Notes: generated by a model from the letters alone, not told the origin. Positions 25,526-35,189 are shown, numbered from the stretch's first letter. The stretch is 64,000 bases of DNA from Mangrovibacter phragmitis (GCF_001655675.1 NZ_LYRP01000012.1:124001-188000), one strand, 5' to 3'. Numbers and translations are program-made.

Positions 25526-27229
25526 TTACTTTTTCCCGTTCGGTTGCAATTGCTCACCGACTTTCAGCCGTAACAACTCATCATCCCGGGTTGAAACACG
25601 GGCACTGCCATCAGGCATCCGGTAAGCACCTTCAGTAAACCCGGCACCGTTAATAAATGGCGCAACAGCGTCGGGTTTATTCTGCCGCGCGGCTTCCAGC
25701 GCCAGAATGGCGTAAGGGTCGATACTGTCGATGCTGGCATACTGCATATCCGGGCTATTCATAAAGAAGCCATGATGCAGGTTATGGGCAATAATGTTGT
25801 CTGCGACCTTTTCAGCCACTGCCAGGTATTGTTTATCCTGGGTGGCACGCCACAAATCAATCAGAGCAAAAATTGCGTATGGTTCACGATTACGGGTATT
25901 CAGGTCTAATTTCGCTTTCCCCGACACCACGCCAATATCGCCCAGGCCTCTTGCCAGGGCAATGCCCCGTGCGACAGCCCACAATTCCGGGTCTGGCGCA
26001 ATGGCATAAGCGCGTGCGTAAGAAAGGAGAAACTCACTGCCTGCCGGGTAGGGCGTCAGTACTGTGCCTTTTTTGCCATAATAGCCATCCCGCGGGAGTG
26101 TATAACCCGACAAATCTGTGCCATTAGCCAGCATCGGCCGGAATGTATTGTCGCGGGCGTCATACGCGTATTTGGCAAAGGCTTTCAGCCCGTCCACTGT
26201 CCATGTTTTTAGTGTATCGCCTTCCGCCCCCAGGTCCGCTGCCAGTTGCAGTTGCATCAGGGCATTTTCAGAATAAAGGGTACTGGTTCGCCCTTTAAGC
26301 AGCATATTGCCTTCCAGGGCATCCGGCCCAAACTCCGGGCCAAACTGGCGCTGAGCGCGGTCGCCATATTTGGAATGAGTGTCACTGTCATCGGTGGTTT
26401 CCGCCCGCTTTAACGCCTGGGTAAACTGGTAAACCCCAAGGCCGGTTTGCTTATCGCGCGGTAGTACATATTGCTGTGCCAGGCGCAGCGCCCAGGTCAG
26501 CGCTTCGGGCTCGTGGTTATATTTGGCAAGCAATGAAGCAGAATAGATAAGGTCATTGCCCGCATTTAAAAAACTGAGCCCTTTAGTGGCGAAAAATGGC
26601 GGTTGCTGGGTGAAATCATTGCGCCATAATTTTCCCATTGGTTTACCGTATTCACCGTGACGGCTGGTCTCCAGGGCTTTCCAGTCGTATACATGGGCAT
26701 TCCAGAAAGCATGAATAAACCGAACTGTTGCGGGTTTATCTACCTGAAACATCAACGAATAAAAGGGATAGGCATTCTTGAGTTCATGCACCAACTCTTT
26801 CTCGCTCGGCCCTTCGGGTTGCAAGGTTTTTAAGTCTACAAAACGGTGCCCGCCCCAGAAAAGCAAACCACTTTTATCCTGGTAATGATCAAAATAGTAA
26901 CGCACCAGGGTTTGCGCCCGCTCAGCATAGCGTGGGTCGCCGGTGAGCTGCGTTAACCCCACCAGTACCCGCATAAAGTTTTGCTGGGCTGAAAAATTGG
27001 ATAGCACAGCATGGCGGCCATCAGGGAAAACCCATTCCAGCTGCTGGCCGGTTCGCGGGGCTACACCATCCGCCAGCAGAGGAGAAGGCGTATCACCATG
27101 GTAGTGATCGGCCGCTTTATCCAGCACCGTATCGGCATACTGTTTTACCACATCAATGCGCGAAGCAGCCTGTACCTGAACCGCGACCAGGCTGGCACAA
27201 CATAATGCAGCCAAAGACTGTTTTTTCAT
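25526..27229 (-). CDS. pelX: Periplasmic exo-pectate lyase, polysaccharide lyase family 2 (PelW/PelX/PL2 type)
   Basis: A 567-aa protein with a cleavable signal (MKKQSLAALCCASLVAVQVQA). It matches the PL2 exopolygalacturonate lyases of Dickeya and Yersinia in length and in blocks such as GQQLEWVFPDGRHAVLSNFS, LLFWGGHRFVDLKTLQPEGP and KYGDRAQRQFGPEFG. These enzymes release unsaturated digalacturonate from chain ends by beta-elimination. The signal suggests the PelX-like periplasmic form rather than cytoplasmic PelW. The ATG at 27229 follows AAGGA; pemA ends 10 bp upstream, so this is the last gene of the operon. Confidence 0.88.
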   Translation of the reverse strand: MKKQSLAALCCASLVAVQVQAASRIDVVKQYADTVLDKAADHYHGDTPSPLLADGVAPRTGQQLEWVFPDGRHAVLSNFSAQQNFMRVLVGLTQLTGDPRYAERAQTLVRYYFDHYQDKSGLLFWGGHRFVDLKTLQPEGPSEKELVHELKNAYPFYSLMFQVDKPATVRFIHAFWNAHVYDWKALETSRHGEYGKPMGKLWRNDFTQQPPFFATKGLSFLNAGNDLIYSASLLAKYNHEPEALTWALRLAQQYVLPRDKQTGLGVYQFTQALKRAETTDDSDTHSKYGDRAQRQFGPEFGPDALEGNMLLKGRTSTLYSENALMQLQLAADLGAEGDTLKTWTVDGLKAFAKYAYDARDNTFRPMLANGTDLSGYTLPRDGYYGKKGTVLTPYPAGSEFLLSYARAYAIAPDPELWAVARGIALARGLGDIGVVSGKAKLDLNTRNREPYAIFALIDLWRATQDKQYLAVAEKVADNIIAHNLHHGFFMNSPDMQYASIDSIDPYAILALEAARQNKPDAVAPFINGAGFTEGAYRMPDGSARVSTRDDELLRLKVGEQLQPNGKK

Positions 27230-27239
27230 TGCGATATCC

Positions 27240-28325
27240 TTAGTCAAAAAGGGCTGCATCCCAGCCAGAGAAAATAGCGTGTAGTTGATAATGTGAGGCC
27301 AGCTCCGGCGCTAATTGATAATGTTCGCCCCCACGCCCGGCTCCGGGGCCTGTATTGTTCATTTCGTAAAAACGGCTGTCCTCAGGATAAAACCAGACCT
27401 GTTCACCCTGTTTATCTTTGCCGGACATTTTGTCCCAGCCATAGATATGGTCATCTATTTGGCACTGTATAAAGACGGCTGTGCCAATGGCATGGGGATC
27501 TGCGTAGCGGCCATCTGCAAAAGTCGTTGTGGGGTGCCACGGGCGACCAAGAGCAAAGCTTCCGGCGGGTACTCCTGGCTCTTTCGTCAGATGGCTGTGC
27601 ATGAAAATAAGCCCGTAAGGTTTGTCATCCGGGGTGCTGGGTGCCGTGATATACCCCAGCGGCGGGGCGATATCACTACGATTGCGGGCAATAATGGTAC
27701 AGCGGTCAAACACCGCAATACCGCCGCCAAAAATAAAGTCCACATGGCCGCTAATTTCGCAGTCAGTAAAATAGCTGCGGCTGCCATTCTTGCTGTAGAA
27801 CGTGTCCTGGTAACCTTCCAGGCGCACTTTGCGAAACCGCGCCTTGTCAATATTCTTGCCAACCATTAATGCTACAGCCTGGGTGTCTTTCAGCTTGTTG
27901 GGATCGTCTGCCGGTAACGCACTGTTTGCCGGGAAATCAAAGCTGTTGCGCACTGTCAGGTTTTCCAGTGTTACACCCGAAGCCGCCACCTCAACAGTAC
28001 TGGTGCGGAACGTTCCCAGTTTTTTACCCGCGGCATCCAGAGCACCTGCTGGCGTGTTGGCTTCAATAATCGTGTTCTCCCGGGATTCGCCCACTAACGT
28101 GACGGGTTTAGTGATCACCAGACGCTCATGCCAGACACCATTCTGAATTAAAATACGCCAGGGTTTACCCTGCTCTGGCGCAGCCTGAAGCGCCGCCTGG
28201 AGAGAATGGTAATGGTTGCTACCTGGTGTGGAAGACACAATGGCGTCCCAGGGGCTGGCATGAACCATCCCACTCGCCATCATTGCCATCGCGAAGCAGG
28301 TGGCAGGCAAAAATGAACGTGTCAT
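27240..28325 (-). CDS. pemA: Pectin methylesterase, CE8 family
   Basis: A 361-aa secreted pectinesterase that removes methyl groups from pectin so that lyases can act. After a signal peptide (to about residue 23, MVHA) the CE8 parallel beta-helix follows. Active-site blocks are QAVALMVGKNIDKARFRKVR then EGYQDTFYSKNGSRSYF, HVDFIFGGGIAVFDRC (catalytic Asp) and ALGRPWHPTTTF (Arg and Trp of the family). It lies between paeY and the PL2 lyase with 10-20 bp gaps. Confidence 0.93.
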   Translation of the reverse strand: MTRSFLPATCFAMAMMASGMVHASPWDAIVSSTPGSNHYHSLQAALQAAPEQGKPWRILIQNGVWHERLVITKPVTLVGESRENTIIEANTPAGALDAAGKKLGTFRTSTVEVAASGVTLENLTVRNSFDFPANSALPADDPNKLKDTQAVALMVGKNIDKARFRKVRLEGYQDTFYSKNGSRSYFTDCEISGHVDFIFGGGIAVFDRCTIIARNRSDIAPPLGYITAPSTPDDKPYGLIFMHSHLTKEPGVPAGSFALGRPWHPTTTFADGRYADPHAIGTAVFIQCQIDDHIYGWDKMSGKDKQGEQVWFYPEDSRFYEMNNTGPGAGRGGEHYQLAPELASHYQLHAIFSGWDAALFD

Positions 28326-28344
28326 AAGCTCAGTTCCTCCATTC

Positions 28345-29934
28345 TCAGGGTTGTAATTGCGTAGCGAGAGATTTCAATTGCGGGTTTTCCCGAATCAACC
28401 CGGCGACCAGGGCAGCAATGGTTTCTGCGCCTTTTTGCTGAAAGTGGGTCGTGTCAGGGTTTGCCAGCGTGCCGCTGGTTTGTGTCTGGTACCAGGGGTA
28501 ACGGGCAGGATCAACCGCCAGCCAGTAAGTCTGCCAGTCCTGTGGGTGCTGGTTAGCCAGGGCGAGTGTCGCCGCTTCCAGATCAAGCAAAGGCACTGCG
28601 TTATCTGCCGCGGTTTTACGCACACTGGCAATATAGTCGCCACTGAACAGGTAGCCCGGTTTTGCCGGGGTGTGATGGCTGCTGACTACTGGTTGGGCAT
28701 CGCCGTTTACAAAAGCCGTTTTCCCCCGGGCGTTTTTGACTCTGGCGGTTGGGGTAAGCAGTACAGGGTGTGCGCCCTGAGCCCGCGCCAGTGTGATATA
28801 ACGCTCAAGAGAGGTTTGGTAGGACATCTCCGGATGCCCTTCCGGGAACTGGCGTTCCCCTTTGTTGTTATTGGGGTAGGTACACAGGTTTTTGACATCG
28901 GCTGCGCCACGCAGTGGTTTGCCGCTGTTACAGTTCTGGTCGTTATGCCCGTGAGCAATCAGCACATAGTCGCCAGCGCGCATAAAACGCGCCATTTGTT
29001 GGTACCAACCTTCATTATAAAAATCCCGGCTGGAACGCCCGGCACGGGCGCCATTGAGCACTACCACGCCGCTATCTGGCGCAAATTGTTGCTCAAAAAC
29101 CTGGCCCCAGCCCATGCGCGGCAGGCGGCTGACTTCATAGGTTGCGGCCGTTGAATCACTGACAATCATTACCCGGGTTTTCGCCGCCAGAATGGCCACT
29201 CTCTCTTTTACAGCACGCGCATAATCAAAGGGTTCATATGGCCCGGCATTTTGCAGGCCCACCAGCGGGCGGAAACTGATATCTGTGAGGATAGTGCCTG
29301 CGGCTTCACCACTGTTATTGTCATAACCGCGGTTATGGTTGATAACGGCCAGAATCTGGCTCATCCCATCGCCCGGTTGCATTGGCAAAGTGACGGGATT
29401 TATATGCTGCGGTACCAACCCCACCTGCACCAGGGCATCATGCATTCCGGCCTGAAAACGCGCTAAAGGGGCTGCCAGTTGTGCTGTGTCGAGGGCAATA
29501 CCTTTAGCCATGATCCATTGTTGCGGCCCGATATACCCGGTAGCCGTGGCAATTTCCGACACCATGCGGTCAGTAAACGGTGTGATATTGGCGATATTGG
29601 TTCGGCTGGCATCCAGCACAGGGAGCAATGACGCCATGCAGCGCGCCCGTGGCTGGTCATTATGCAGGCAATCCTGGCTGGTGACCCCTTCCCAGGGATG
29701 AGTGTTAATAGCGGAAAGACGTAAAGGGGCGCTTAACCCCTGAGCATCCAGTTGATAGCGGCCTTCATTATCCGTGACAGCAGTACGTTGCAGCCCGTAG
29801 CTGTCAGTGACAGTGACGGTGACCGCGCGAAAAGGCTGTTCAGCTATCACCATCCCTTCCAGTACCGGTGCTGCGGTGGCTGATAATGCCGGCCCGCATA
29901 GCCCGGCACAGAGTAAAAATTGACGCGCTTTCAT
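28345..29934 (-). CDS. paeY: Pectin acetylesterase, CE12 (PaeY type)
   Basis: A 529-aa secreted SGNH-type esterase with a signal peptide (to about residue 21). The N-terminal third carries a carboxypeptidase-regulatory-like stretch; the C-terminal domain holds the SGNH blocks: nucleophile Ser in MIVSDSTAATYE, LNGARAGRSSRDFYNEG, GHNDQN and PDTTHFQQKGAETIA with the catalytic Asp and His. It matches PaeY of Dickeya, which deacetylates pectin together with methylesterase. It is third of five genes in the operon. Confidence 0.9.
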   Translation of the reverse strand: MKARQFLLCAGLCGPALSATAAPVLEGMVIAEQPFRAVTVTVTDSYGLQRTAVTDNEGRYQLDAQGLSAPLRLSAINTHPWEGVTSQDCLHNDQPRARCMASLLPVLDASRTNIANITPFTDRMVSEIATATGYIGPQQWIMAKGIALDTAQLAAPLARFQAGMHDALVQVGLVPQHINPVTLPMQPGDGMSQILAVINHNRGYDNNSGEAAGTILTDISFRPLVGLQNAGPYEPFDYARAVKERVAILAAKTRVMIVSDSTAATYEVSRLPRMGWGQVFEQQFAPDSGVVVLNGARAGRSSRDFYNEGWYQQMARFMRAGDYVLIAHGHNDQNCNSGKPLRGAADVKNLCTYPNNNKGERQFPEGHPEMSYQTSLERYITLARAQGAHPVLLTPTARVKNARGKTAFVNGDAQPVVSSHHTPAKPGYLFSGDYIASVRKTAADNAVPLLDLEAATLALANQHPQDWQTYWLAVDPARYPWYQTQTSGTLANPDTTHFQQKGAETIAALVAGLIRENPQLKSLATQLQP

Positions 29935-29978
29935 ACTCTATTTCCTGTTCAAAGCGGGTGCGAACACCCGCTGGTGAG

Positions 29979-30728
29979 TTAGAAGGTGTAAGTAACGCCG
30001 GTTTTCAGGAGTGCCTCGCGCCCGCCTTCCTGAGCGCTTTTCGCCACATCCTGGGCACCCACATTCAATTGCCATGCAGGGTTTACTTGCCAGTCAATAT
30101 ATATATCTTGTTGATAATCATGCTTTTTGTTATCTGTCAGGACATAATCAGCTTTGTGCCAGTAGGCCTTGTAACGTAGCGCCAGGTTTTCCAACAGTTG
30201 ATACCGGGCACCTACTTCGTAGCGGTGACGATGGCGGTTGAGTTGCTCCCCTTTCCCGGCCCGGCCACGCGCAAGTTTGCGGTAGTCGTAACGGTATTGG
30301 GTGTATAACGACAACGGTTCTGCCGCTTGCCAGGCCAGCATCAGCCCCGGAGTGTAGCGGGCTCCGGCTGTCTGGCTGTCGCCCATCTCACCTGGCGTTC
30401 CTTCACCGCTGGTTCCCCCGGAATAAAAGCGGGCCTGCAAACTGGGGCTGAGTGTTAGTTGATTATTTAAATGGAAATGGTAACCAGAGAAGAATGAATA
30501 GGAATTAGAAACCACTTCATCAAACGCGGTATCTTTATTTTTCCCATAGAAATCGATTTTTATTTTAAACCAGGCATCTCCTTGCTCATGCAACAGGCCA
30601 AAGTTGTCACTGTGAATCCGGTTTTCAGTTGCATAACTGTGCTCATAAAAAAAGTATGTTTCCGCTGCTGAAGTGACAGACGGTAAAAAAAACAGGCCGG
30701 ACAGCCCCAGAGTAATGATTTTTTTCAT
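29979..30728 (-). CDS. KdgM-family oligogalacturonate porin (second copy)
   Basis: A 249-aa outer-membrane protein with a signal peptide (to about residue 21, TSAA) and alternating aromatic beta strands ending in YTF. The start of the mature protein (AETYFFYEHSYATENRIHSD) and LYTQYRYDYRKLARG match the KdgM family, which lets pectin oligomers enter the periplasm. It lies 26 bp after a second KdgM-like gene; the two differ widely in sequence, so they are old paralogs and may prefer different oligomers. Confidence 0.88.
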   Translation of the reverse strand: MKKIITLGLSGLFFLPSVTSAAETYFFYEHSYATENRIHSDNFGLLHEQGDAWFKIKIDFYGKNKDTAFDEVVSNSYSFFSGYHFHLNNQLTLSPSLQARFYSGGTSGEGTPGEMGDSQTAGARYTPGLMLAWQAAEPLSLYTQYRYDYRKLARGRAGKGEQLNRHRHRYEVGARYQLLENLALRYKAYWHKADYVLTDNKKHDYQQDIYIDWQVNPAWQLNVGAQDVAKSAQEGGREALLKTGVTYTF

Positions 30729-30754
30729 TATTAATTCCCTATATATGAATAAAC

Positions 30755-31582
30755 TCAGTCGAATAAATAATTAAACCCGATTTTGTATTGCTGCTGGCGT
30801 GACTTAGAGTTACCAGAAACTGTAACGTCATCGACTTCAATATAGGGACGAAACTGTTTGAAATACCTTACTGCGATTTTGAACTGATGCTCGGTATCAG
30901 TCTTCTTACCGTTATAAACAGCATACTTATTGGCAGTGAATACACCGTTTTTATAACTCCATGAATCATTAATGTTATCGCCAATAAAGTAGTTATACAC
31001 ATAACTCAGTTGCAGATGAGGAATCCCCGAATAACTGATACCACCATCCAGGCGGTGACGGCCAGTATCTGAGCGGGAACGGTAGACTTCACCAGCATGC
31101 CCGTATTTATCGGACTGGCTTATGGTGCTGTAGCGGTAATCACGCGTGAGTTTTTTCAATTCATAACGATAACGCCCATAGACTGACCATTCCTTGTTAA
31201 TAGAATAACTTAGTTTGGCTCCTGGTTGATAAGTCAGCGAGGTATTACCAAAGGCAAACTCCATTGAAGGTGTCAGTGTGGCTTTACGTTCTAACAGCTT
31301 AATGTCTTTCTGAAGAACAATGCCGCCAGAGCCACCCTGCATATCATCATAGGCGACATCATAATTGCGGCTACTGCCCGCAGAGGTGCCAAACTTAATT
31401 TCGAAATGCCATAGTTCGGGTGTTTTATGGATAAGTTTCAACGTATCATGGTGACGCCTGTCTGTTGTTTTGAATTTATGTTCATACTGGAAAGTTGTTC
31501 TGCCATCTGCAGCCAGTAATGAACAGGGAATACAACCAACCAGAATACCGATTGTGAGTTTATTTATGATACAACCTTTCAT
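30755..31582 (-). CDS. KdgM-family oligogalacturonate porin (first copy)
   Basis: A 275-aa outer-membrane protein, first gene of the minus-strand pectin operon. It has a signal peptide (to about residue 25, SLLAA), a KdgM-like start of the mature chain (FQYEHKFKTTDRRHHDTLKL), a VYGRYRYELKKLTRDYRY block shared with the next gene and a C-terminal FNYLFD with terminal aromatic residue pattern. Entry of oligogalacturonates is the expected role. A KdgR-like box lies 230 bp upstream. Confidence 0.88.
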   Translation of the reverse strand: MKGCIINKLTIGILVGCIPCSLLAADGRTTFQYEHKFKTTDRRHHDTLKLIHKTPELWHFEIKFGTSAGSSRNYDVAYDDMQGGSGGIVLQKDIKLLERKATLTPSMEFAFGNTSLTYQPGAKLSYSINKEWSVYGRYRYELKKLTRDYRYSTISQSDKYGHAGEVYRSRSDTGRHRLDGGISYSGIPHLQLSYVYNYFIGDNINDSWSYKNGVFTANKYAVYNGKKTDTEHQFKIAVRYFKQFRPYIEVDDVTVSGNSKSRQQQYKIGFNYLFD

Positions 31583-31702
31583 GACATCCTCTTTTATTGT
31601 CGGAAAGGGTGCTTACGCACCAGGAATATCATAAATCCCAGAGGTGTTTTTATAGTTATATGACTCATGCTGTGCTCAGTGAATGGCACAGCTAATAATA
31701 AA

Positions 31703-31734
31703 CTCGCCCGGCACCTGAGCCGGAAAGCAGCGAG
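31703..31734 (-). promoter_or_regulatory. Attenuator-like hairpin in the leader of the pectin operon
   Basis: Read on the minus strand, CTCGC, then CCGGC-TCAGGT-GCCGG, then GCGAG form a two-part stem followed by TTTATTATT. It lies between the KdgR-like box and the first porin gene, about 120 bp before the start codon. It could stop or slow transcription in the leader. This is a shape-based call without known relatives. Confidence 0.45.
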
Positions 31735-31813
31735 GTTTTGTTATTTTGACTACGGGTGATTAGTCAGGTTTTCAGAAACCTCTTTACGATTTTTGACCTG
31801 CACATGATGCATC

Positions 31814-31835
31814 AAAAGAAACGACGTTTTAATTT
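31814..31835. promoter_or_regulatory. KdgR-like operator upstream of the pectin operon
   Basis: The sequence AAAGAAACGACGTTTTAATT fits the near-palindromic KdgR box (GAAAC and GTTTY arms with AT-rich ends). KdgR is the known repressor of pectin genes in Dickeya, Pectobacterium and Yersinia. A poorer CRP-like match (TGTGA-N6-TCAAC) lies at 31870-31885 on the promoter-distal side. The position, 230 bp from the first porin gene, implies a long leader. Confidence 0.65.
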
Positions 31836-32057
31836 AAAAATCACAATATTTCACTTTTGTTTTTGCATTTGTGACGGTGCTCAACATTAAATAACGGCCG
31901 GGGTTGTTTTTATTCCGGGTTCTTTTAATGACAATGTGCCATGAAATGAATATTTACCTTCAGTCATCATTTCCGGTAGCAAAGACTGAGGAAGTACCAA
32001 AAAATGCCGATATATACTTAACTGTATGCCAACTACCCGGTCCACCAAGGAGGCACC

Positions 32058-33644
32058 ATGCGTACCTGGTTCGATAAACTGACAGGCAAGAACAAACCGC
32101 CCCGGTTTATGAAGAGCTGGGCCCCGGAGCGGGAAGCGATTTACCACTGGATGGCGACCTGGCAATGTAGCCAGCACCACGAAGAGATGGCCTTGCCCGA
32201 TGAGCCGCCTGCTGAAGATGAGAGCTTGCGCTGGGCACCCGGGGCGCTGGATGGCACCCTGGCGTGGCATACCGGGCAACCCGACGATGTACGCCAGAAA
32301 GTCGCCCAGAGTATTCATGCACTCCAGGCCGTACTGGCTGTGCCATCCGACGAAACGGCAATGCAGGGACTGTATCGTTTGCTGAACGAAGGTTATCCAC
32401 TGAGCTATATCGATGCCCTGTTGCAAGAAATCGCTAACACGCGAACCATTGCCGCTGAACGCCTGCGCTGGCTTGCTGAGTGGCTGGCAACAGAAGCACC
32501 AGACCGCAATGTGGTGAAAGTCGCCATGGCTTTGTTGATGTTTTTCCCCGGCGAGCGGAGTGTATCAATCCTGACCACGCTGGGCGCGCATGATGAGTTT
32601 ACGCTCTATGCTGTCGTCGCATTACGCGCCATGTTAAGCCAGGAAGAATACGCACAGGTCTGGTTTACACTGGCGCAACAGGCTGAAGGATGGGGGCGCA
32701 TTCATCTGATTGAGCGCTTACCCACTCCACTTCCCGATGAGATTCGCCACTGGCTGCTGCGCGAAGGTTATAGCAATACCGTCATGAATGAATACACCGC
32801 CTGGCATTGTGCCAGTGGTGGAGATTTACCCCGGGCATTGCAGGAAGAACAGGACGAAGCACTGCTATTGGGTGCGGCGGGCATTATTCAGGCTCTGATT
32901 GCTGGCGGCCCCGCCCGTGATATGCGTAATTATGACGACAACGACCTGCTGTGTACCCGCTGGTTACAGCGAATACACACTCTGCCGCCTGCCGATTTAC
33001 ACTATTATCTGTGTGCCAGTGCTATTGCCAACTGGGCCGCACGCCAGGCAGAAGAAGATACCGACAACGCGCCACGCTGGCTGGATTTACGCCATCTGGC
33101 CGTAGATGTACTGGCTAACCCCGGCTGGGCAGAGTGCATTAGCGAAGAATTTGACCAGCCGGACTGGTCACGCTTTTATCTGGCAGTACAGGCAAGCCAG
33201 TGCCGGGGAGAAGACCCCTGGCCCAAAGTTTATGAACGCCAGAGCCGTTTTCCGAATGAAAGCCACTGGTATACGCTGCTGCAAACTCACGCCAGAGAGC
33301 GGGCCAGCATGGTTCAGGCGCTGGCAGAACAGCAATTGAACCTGGCGCAGATAGCCAGCGGCCCTTCTCTTGAGGTGGGGATTGGCACGGGCTGGCATGA
33401 TCACCATGTACTGGATGGCATCTTATATGGGTTGCAACGTTTCCCGGGGGTGGGCTGGTCACTGGTGGATGCAGGGCTATACAGCCCATTGATTCATAAC
33501 CGCAGTGTCGCTCTGCAAGTGCTTGAAGCCTGGTCATTACCCGACGATACGCGCTGGCGGCTGGAGCATTTATTACGTGTTGAGCCAGACGATGAACTGC
33601 GTCTGCGTATTAGTGAGCAACTGGCCACATTATCCACCGCATAA
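32058..33644 (+). CDS. Large soluble protein of unknown function, helical-repeat-like
   Basis: A 528-aa protein with an excellent ribosome site (AAGGAGG, six bases before ATG). It has no signal peptide or membrane span and is rich in Trp, Leu and Glu. Repeated helical pairs with the feel of HEAT/armadillo units run through it (for example TIAAERLRWLAEWLATEAPD, HNRSVALQVLEAWSLPDDTR and WRLEHLLRVEPDDELRLRIS). I do not recognise a named family or catalytic motif. It stands alone between the pectin operon (opposite strand) and a flavodoxin-like gene. Confidence 0.75.
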   Translation: MRTWFDKLTGKNKPPRFMKSWAPEREAIYHWMATWQCSQHHEEMALPDEPPAEDESLRWAPGALDGTLAWHTGQPDDVRQKVAQSIHALQAVLAVPSDETAMQGLYRLLNEGYPLSYIDALLQEIANTRTIAAERLRWLAEWLATEAPDRNVVKVAMALLMFFPGERSVSILTTLGAHDEFTLYAVVALRAMLSQEEYAQVWFTLAQQAEGWGRIHLIERLPTPLPDEIRHWLLREGYSNTVMNEYTAWHCASGGDLPRALQEEQDEALLLGAAGIIQALIAGGPARDMRNYDDNDLLCTRWLQRIHTLPPADLHYYLCASAIANWAARQAEEDTDNAPRWLDLRHLAVDVLANPGWAECISEEFDQPDWSRFYLAVQASQCRGEDPWPKVYERQSRFPNESHWYTLLQTHARERASMVQALAEQQLNLAQIASGPSLEVGIGTGWHDHHVLDGILYGLQRFPGVGWSLVDAGLYSPLIHNRSVALQVLEAWSLPDDTRWRLEHLLRVEPDDELRLRISEQLATLSTA

Positions 33645-33833
33645 CATTTTGTGCGGTTTCTCTGACGGGCAACGGGTACCCGGTTTGTGTGCCAGCCAGC
33701 ATACGCTCTGATACGGGTGTTGAGGTAAGTATCCGGGGCAGGTAAAGCCCGGATAAAAGTGAGTTTGTATTCTGTCTGTTCCTGCGTTATATCCTTTTAG
33801 CAAAGTGTTAATCATCCTCATGACGGAGAGACC

Positions 33834-34385
33834 ATGACTAAAGTTGCAGTGGTTTATTATTCTGGCTATGGACACACCAAACTGGTAGCTGAAAACGTTG
33901 CCGAAGGTGCTCAGGCGGAACTTATCGAAATTGACCAGGAAGGCAATATTCCTGAAGCCGCATGGGACACGCTGCAGGCTGCAGACGCCATTATTTTTGG
34001 TGCGCCGACCTATATGGGTTCAGCTCCATGGCAGTTTAAGAAATTCGCCGACGCCAGCTCCAAACCCTGGTTCACCCGTGCCTGGCAGGACAAAGTGTTC
34101 GGTGGTTTCACTAACAGCGCCAGCCTGAATGGCGACAAACAAGTCACCATGATTGCCATGCAAACCCTCGCTGCGCAACATGGCGGGATTTGGGTAAGCC
34201 TGGGCCAGTTGCCAGCAAATACCCTGGCATCCACCCGTGACGATGTGAACAACCTGGGTGGCTCCGCAGGCCCGCTGGTACAGTCTCCTTCTGATGCTGG
34301 CGCGGATAAAATTCCGGCAGGTGATTTGGAAACTGTTCGCCTGTACGGCGCCCGTGTTGCCTCTATCGCTGCACGCCTGAAATAA
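33834..34385 (+). CDS. Flavodoxin-fold NAD(P)H:quinone reductase-like protein (WrbA-related)
   Basis: A 183-aa flavodoxin-like protein. The FMN phosphate loop is visible at the N-terminus (VVYYSGYGHTKLVAENVAEG), as are the second FMN loop (IIFGAPTYMGSAPWQFKKFA) and the W-x-x-K-V-F-G-G-F-T block typical of WrbA and related flavin reductases. It is cytoplasmic and probably reduces quinones or another acceptor with NAD(P)H. It is close to the usual length (180-200 aa). The native substrate is not known. Confidence 0.88.
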   Translation: MTKVAVVYYSGYGHTKLVAENVAEGAQAELIEIDQEGNIPEAAWDTLQAADAIIFGAPTYMGSAPWQFKKFADASSKPWFTRAWQDKVFGGFTNSASLNGDKQVTMIAMQTLAAQHGGIWVSLGQLPANTLASTRDDVNNLGGSAGPLVQSPSDAGADKIPAGDLETVRLYGARVASIAARLK

Positions 34386-34524
34386 GCCACATCACTTGAT
34401 GTAATCCTCTGGCGCGGTAATCTGATGCCGGGGGATTACGTATTTGGATACAGCCTCCACAGTTGCACTTACATTGCTAAAGTGAACTGAACAATCGCAC
34501 CAGCCAGGGTGAACTGCCCCCGTT

Positions 34525-35135
34525 CTGCCAGTACTGAGCAAATTGCGCGCCGTGTCAGCCACACTGCTTTCTCTCACCAACTGCGCCCGGCGCCCGCAGG
34601 GGGCACTGGCCCCCTGCACCCCCTCTTGTGGCCGGCAAAATCGCCGCTTCGCGGACATTCGGCTTACCCCGGCGGCCTGTTCGGGTACCGCTCCGGGTCG
34701 GCTTCCTGCCTCCCGTCGCTCTGCCTGCGTCCTGCAGGCAGCCCCGGCCCGCCAGGCACGCCTCAACGATTTAGAGGCCACACCCCACACCCGCCTGTCA
34801 TATCTCAGCAAAAAACACACAAAGACATACCATGCACAGAACATACAGCCACTCAGCACAACACAAACTATCCGCTACTTGCAGCGAGGGTTGTGTCGCG
34901 TAAGACCGGTGAACCGCAGAAAGGAAGACAAGGTTATTCCGCCCGGATGGCGGAATAAGGCGAACCGAGGCATGGATGCCGAGTCGAGCCGGCCGCAGGC
35001 TGACTGCCCGGAGGTGAACGCAGTGCGCAGCACCGGTCGCCCGCGAAAACGGGGATTGCAAAGGGGGCGAGCCCCCTTTAGCCCGTTCACAGGCTGTGAA
35101 GCCACATTGAGCGCATCACTTCAGGTGAACGGAAC
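34525..35135. repeat. ~610-bp hairpin-rich non-coding repeat, copy 1
   Basis: This stretch recurs at 35190-35796 with few differences. It contains several strong hairpins: GCAGGGGGC-ACTG-GCCCCCTGC near 34595, CTGCCTGC-GTCCT-GCAGGCAG near 34721, TTATTCCGCC-CGGAT-GGCGGAATAA near 34933, GGCAT-GG-ATGCC near 34971 and AAAGGGGGC-GA-GCCCCCTTT near 35061. Open frames on both strands lack ribosome sites and have unusual composition. It ends in AGGTGAACGGAAC. No transposase or terminal inverted repeat is seen. It may be a mobile non-coding element or a structured RNA. Confidence 0.85.
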
Positions 35136-35189
35136 TTCCACCACACTGGTAACAGGTTCAGTAAACAGTACTCAACCACAGTAAAATGA

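Noticed and set aside
28357-29154. 265-codon frame antisense to paeY
   Set aside because: It shadows the third codon positions of a well-supported CE12 esterase gene and has no start context.
31868-31886. CRP site upstream of the pectin operon
   Set aside because: Only one half-site (TGTGA) is good; the other arm is TCAAC. Too weak to list as a feature on its own.
34392-35184. Open frames of 87-213 codons on both strands of the 610-bp repeat
   Set aside because: They are Arg/Pro/Cys-rich, overlap each other on both strands, lack ribosome sites and follow the hairpins. The same frames are broken differently in copy 2.
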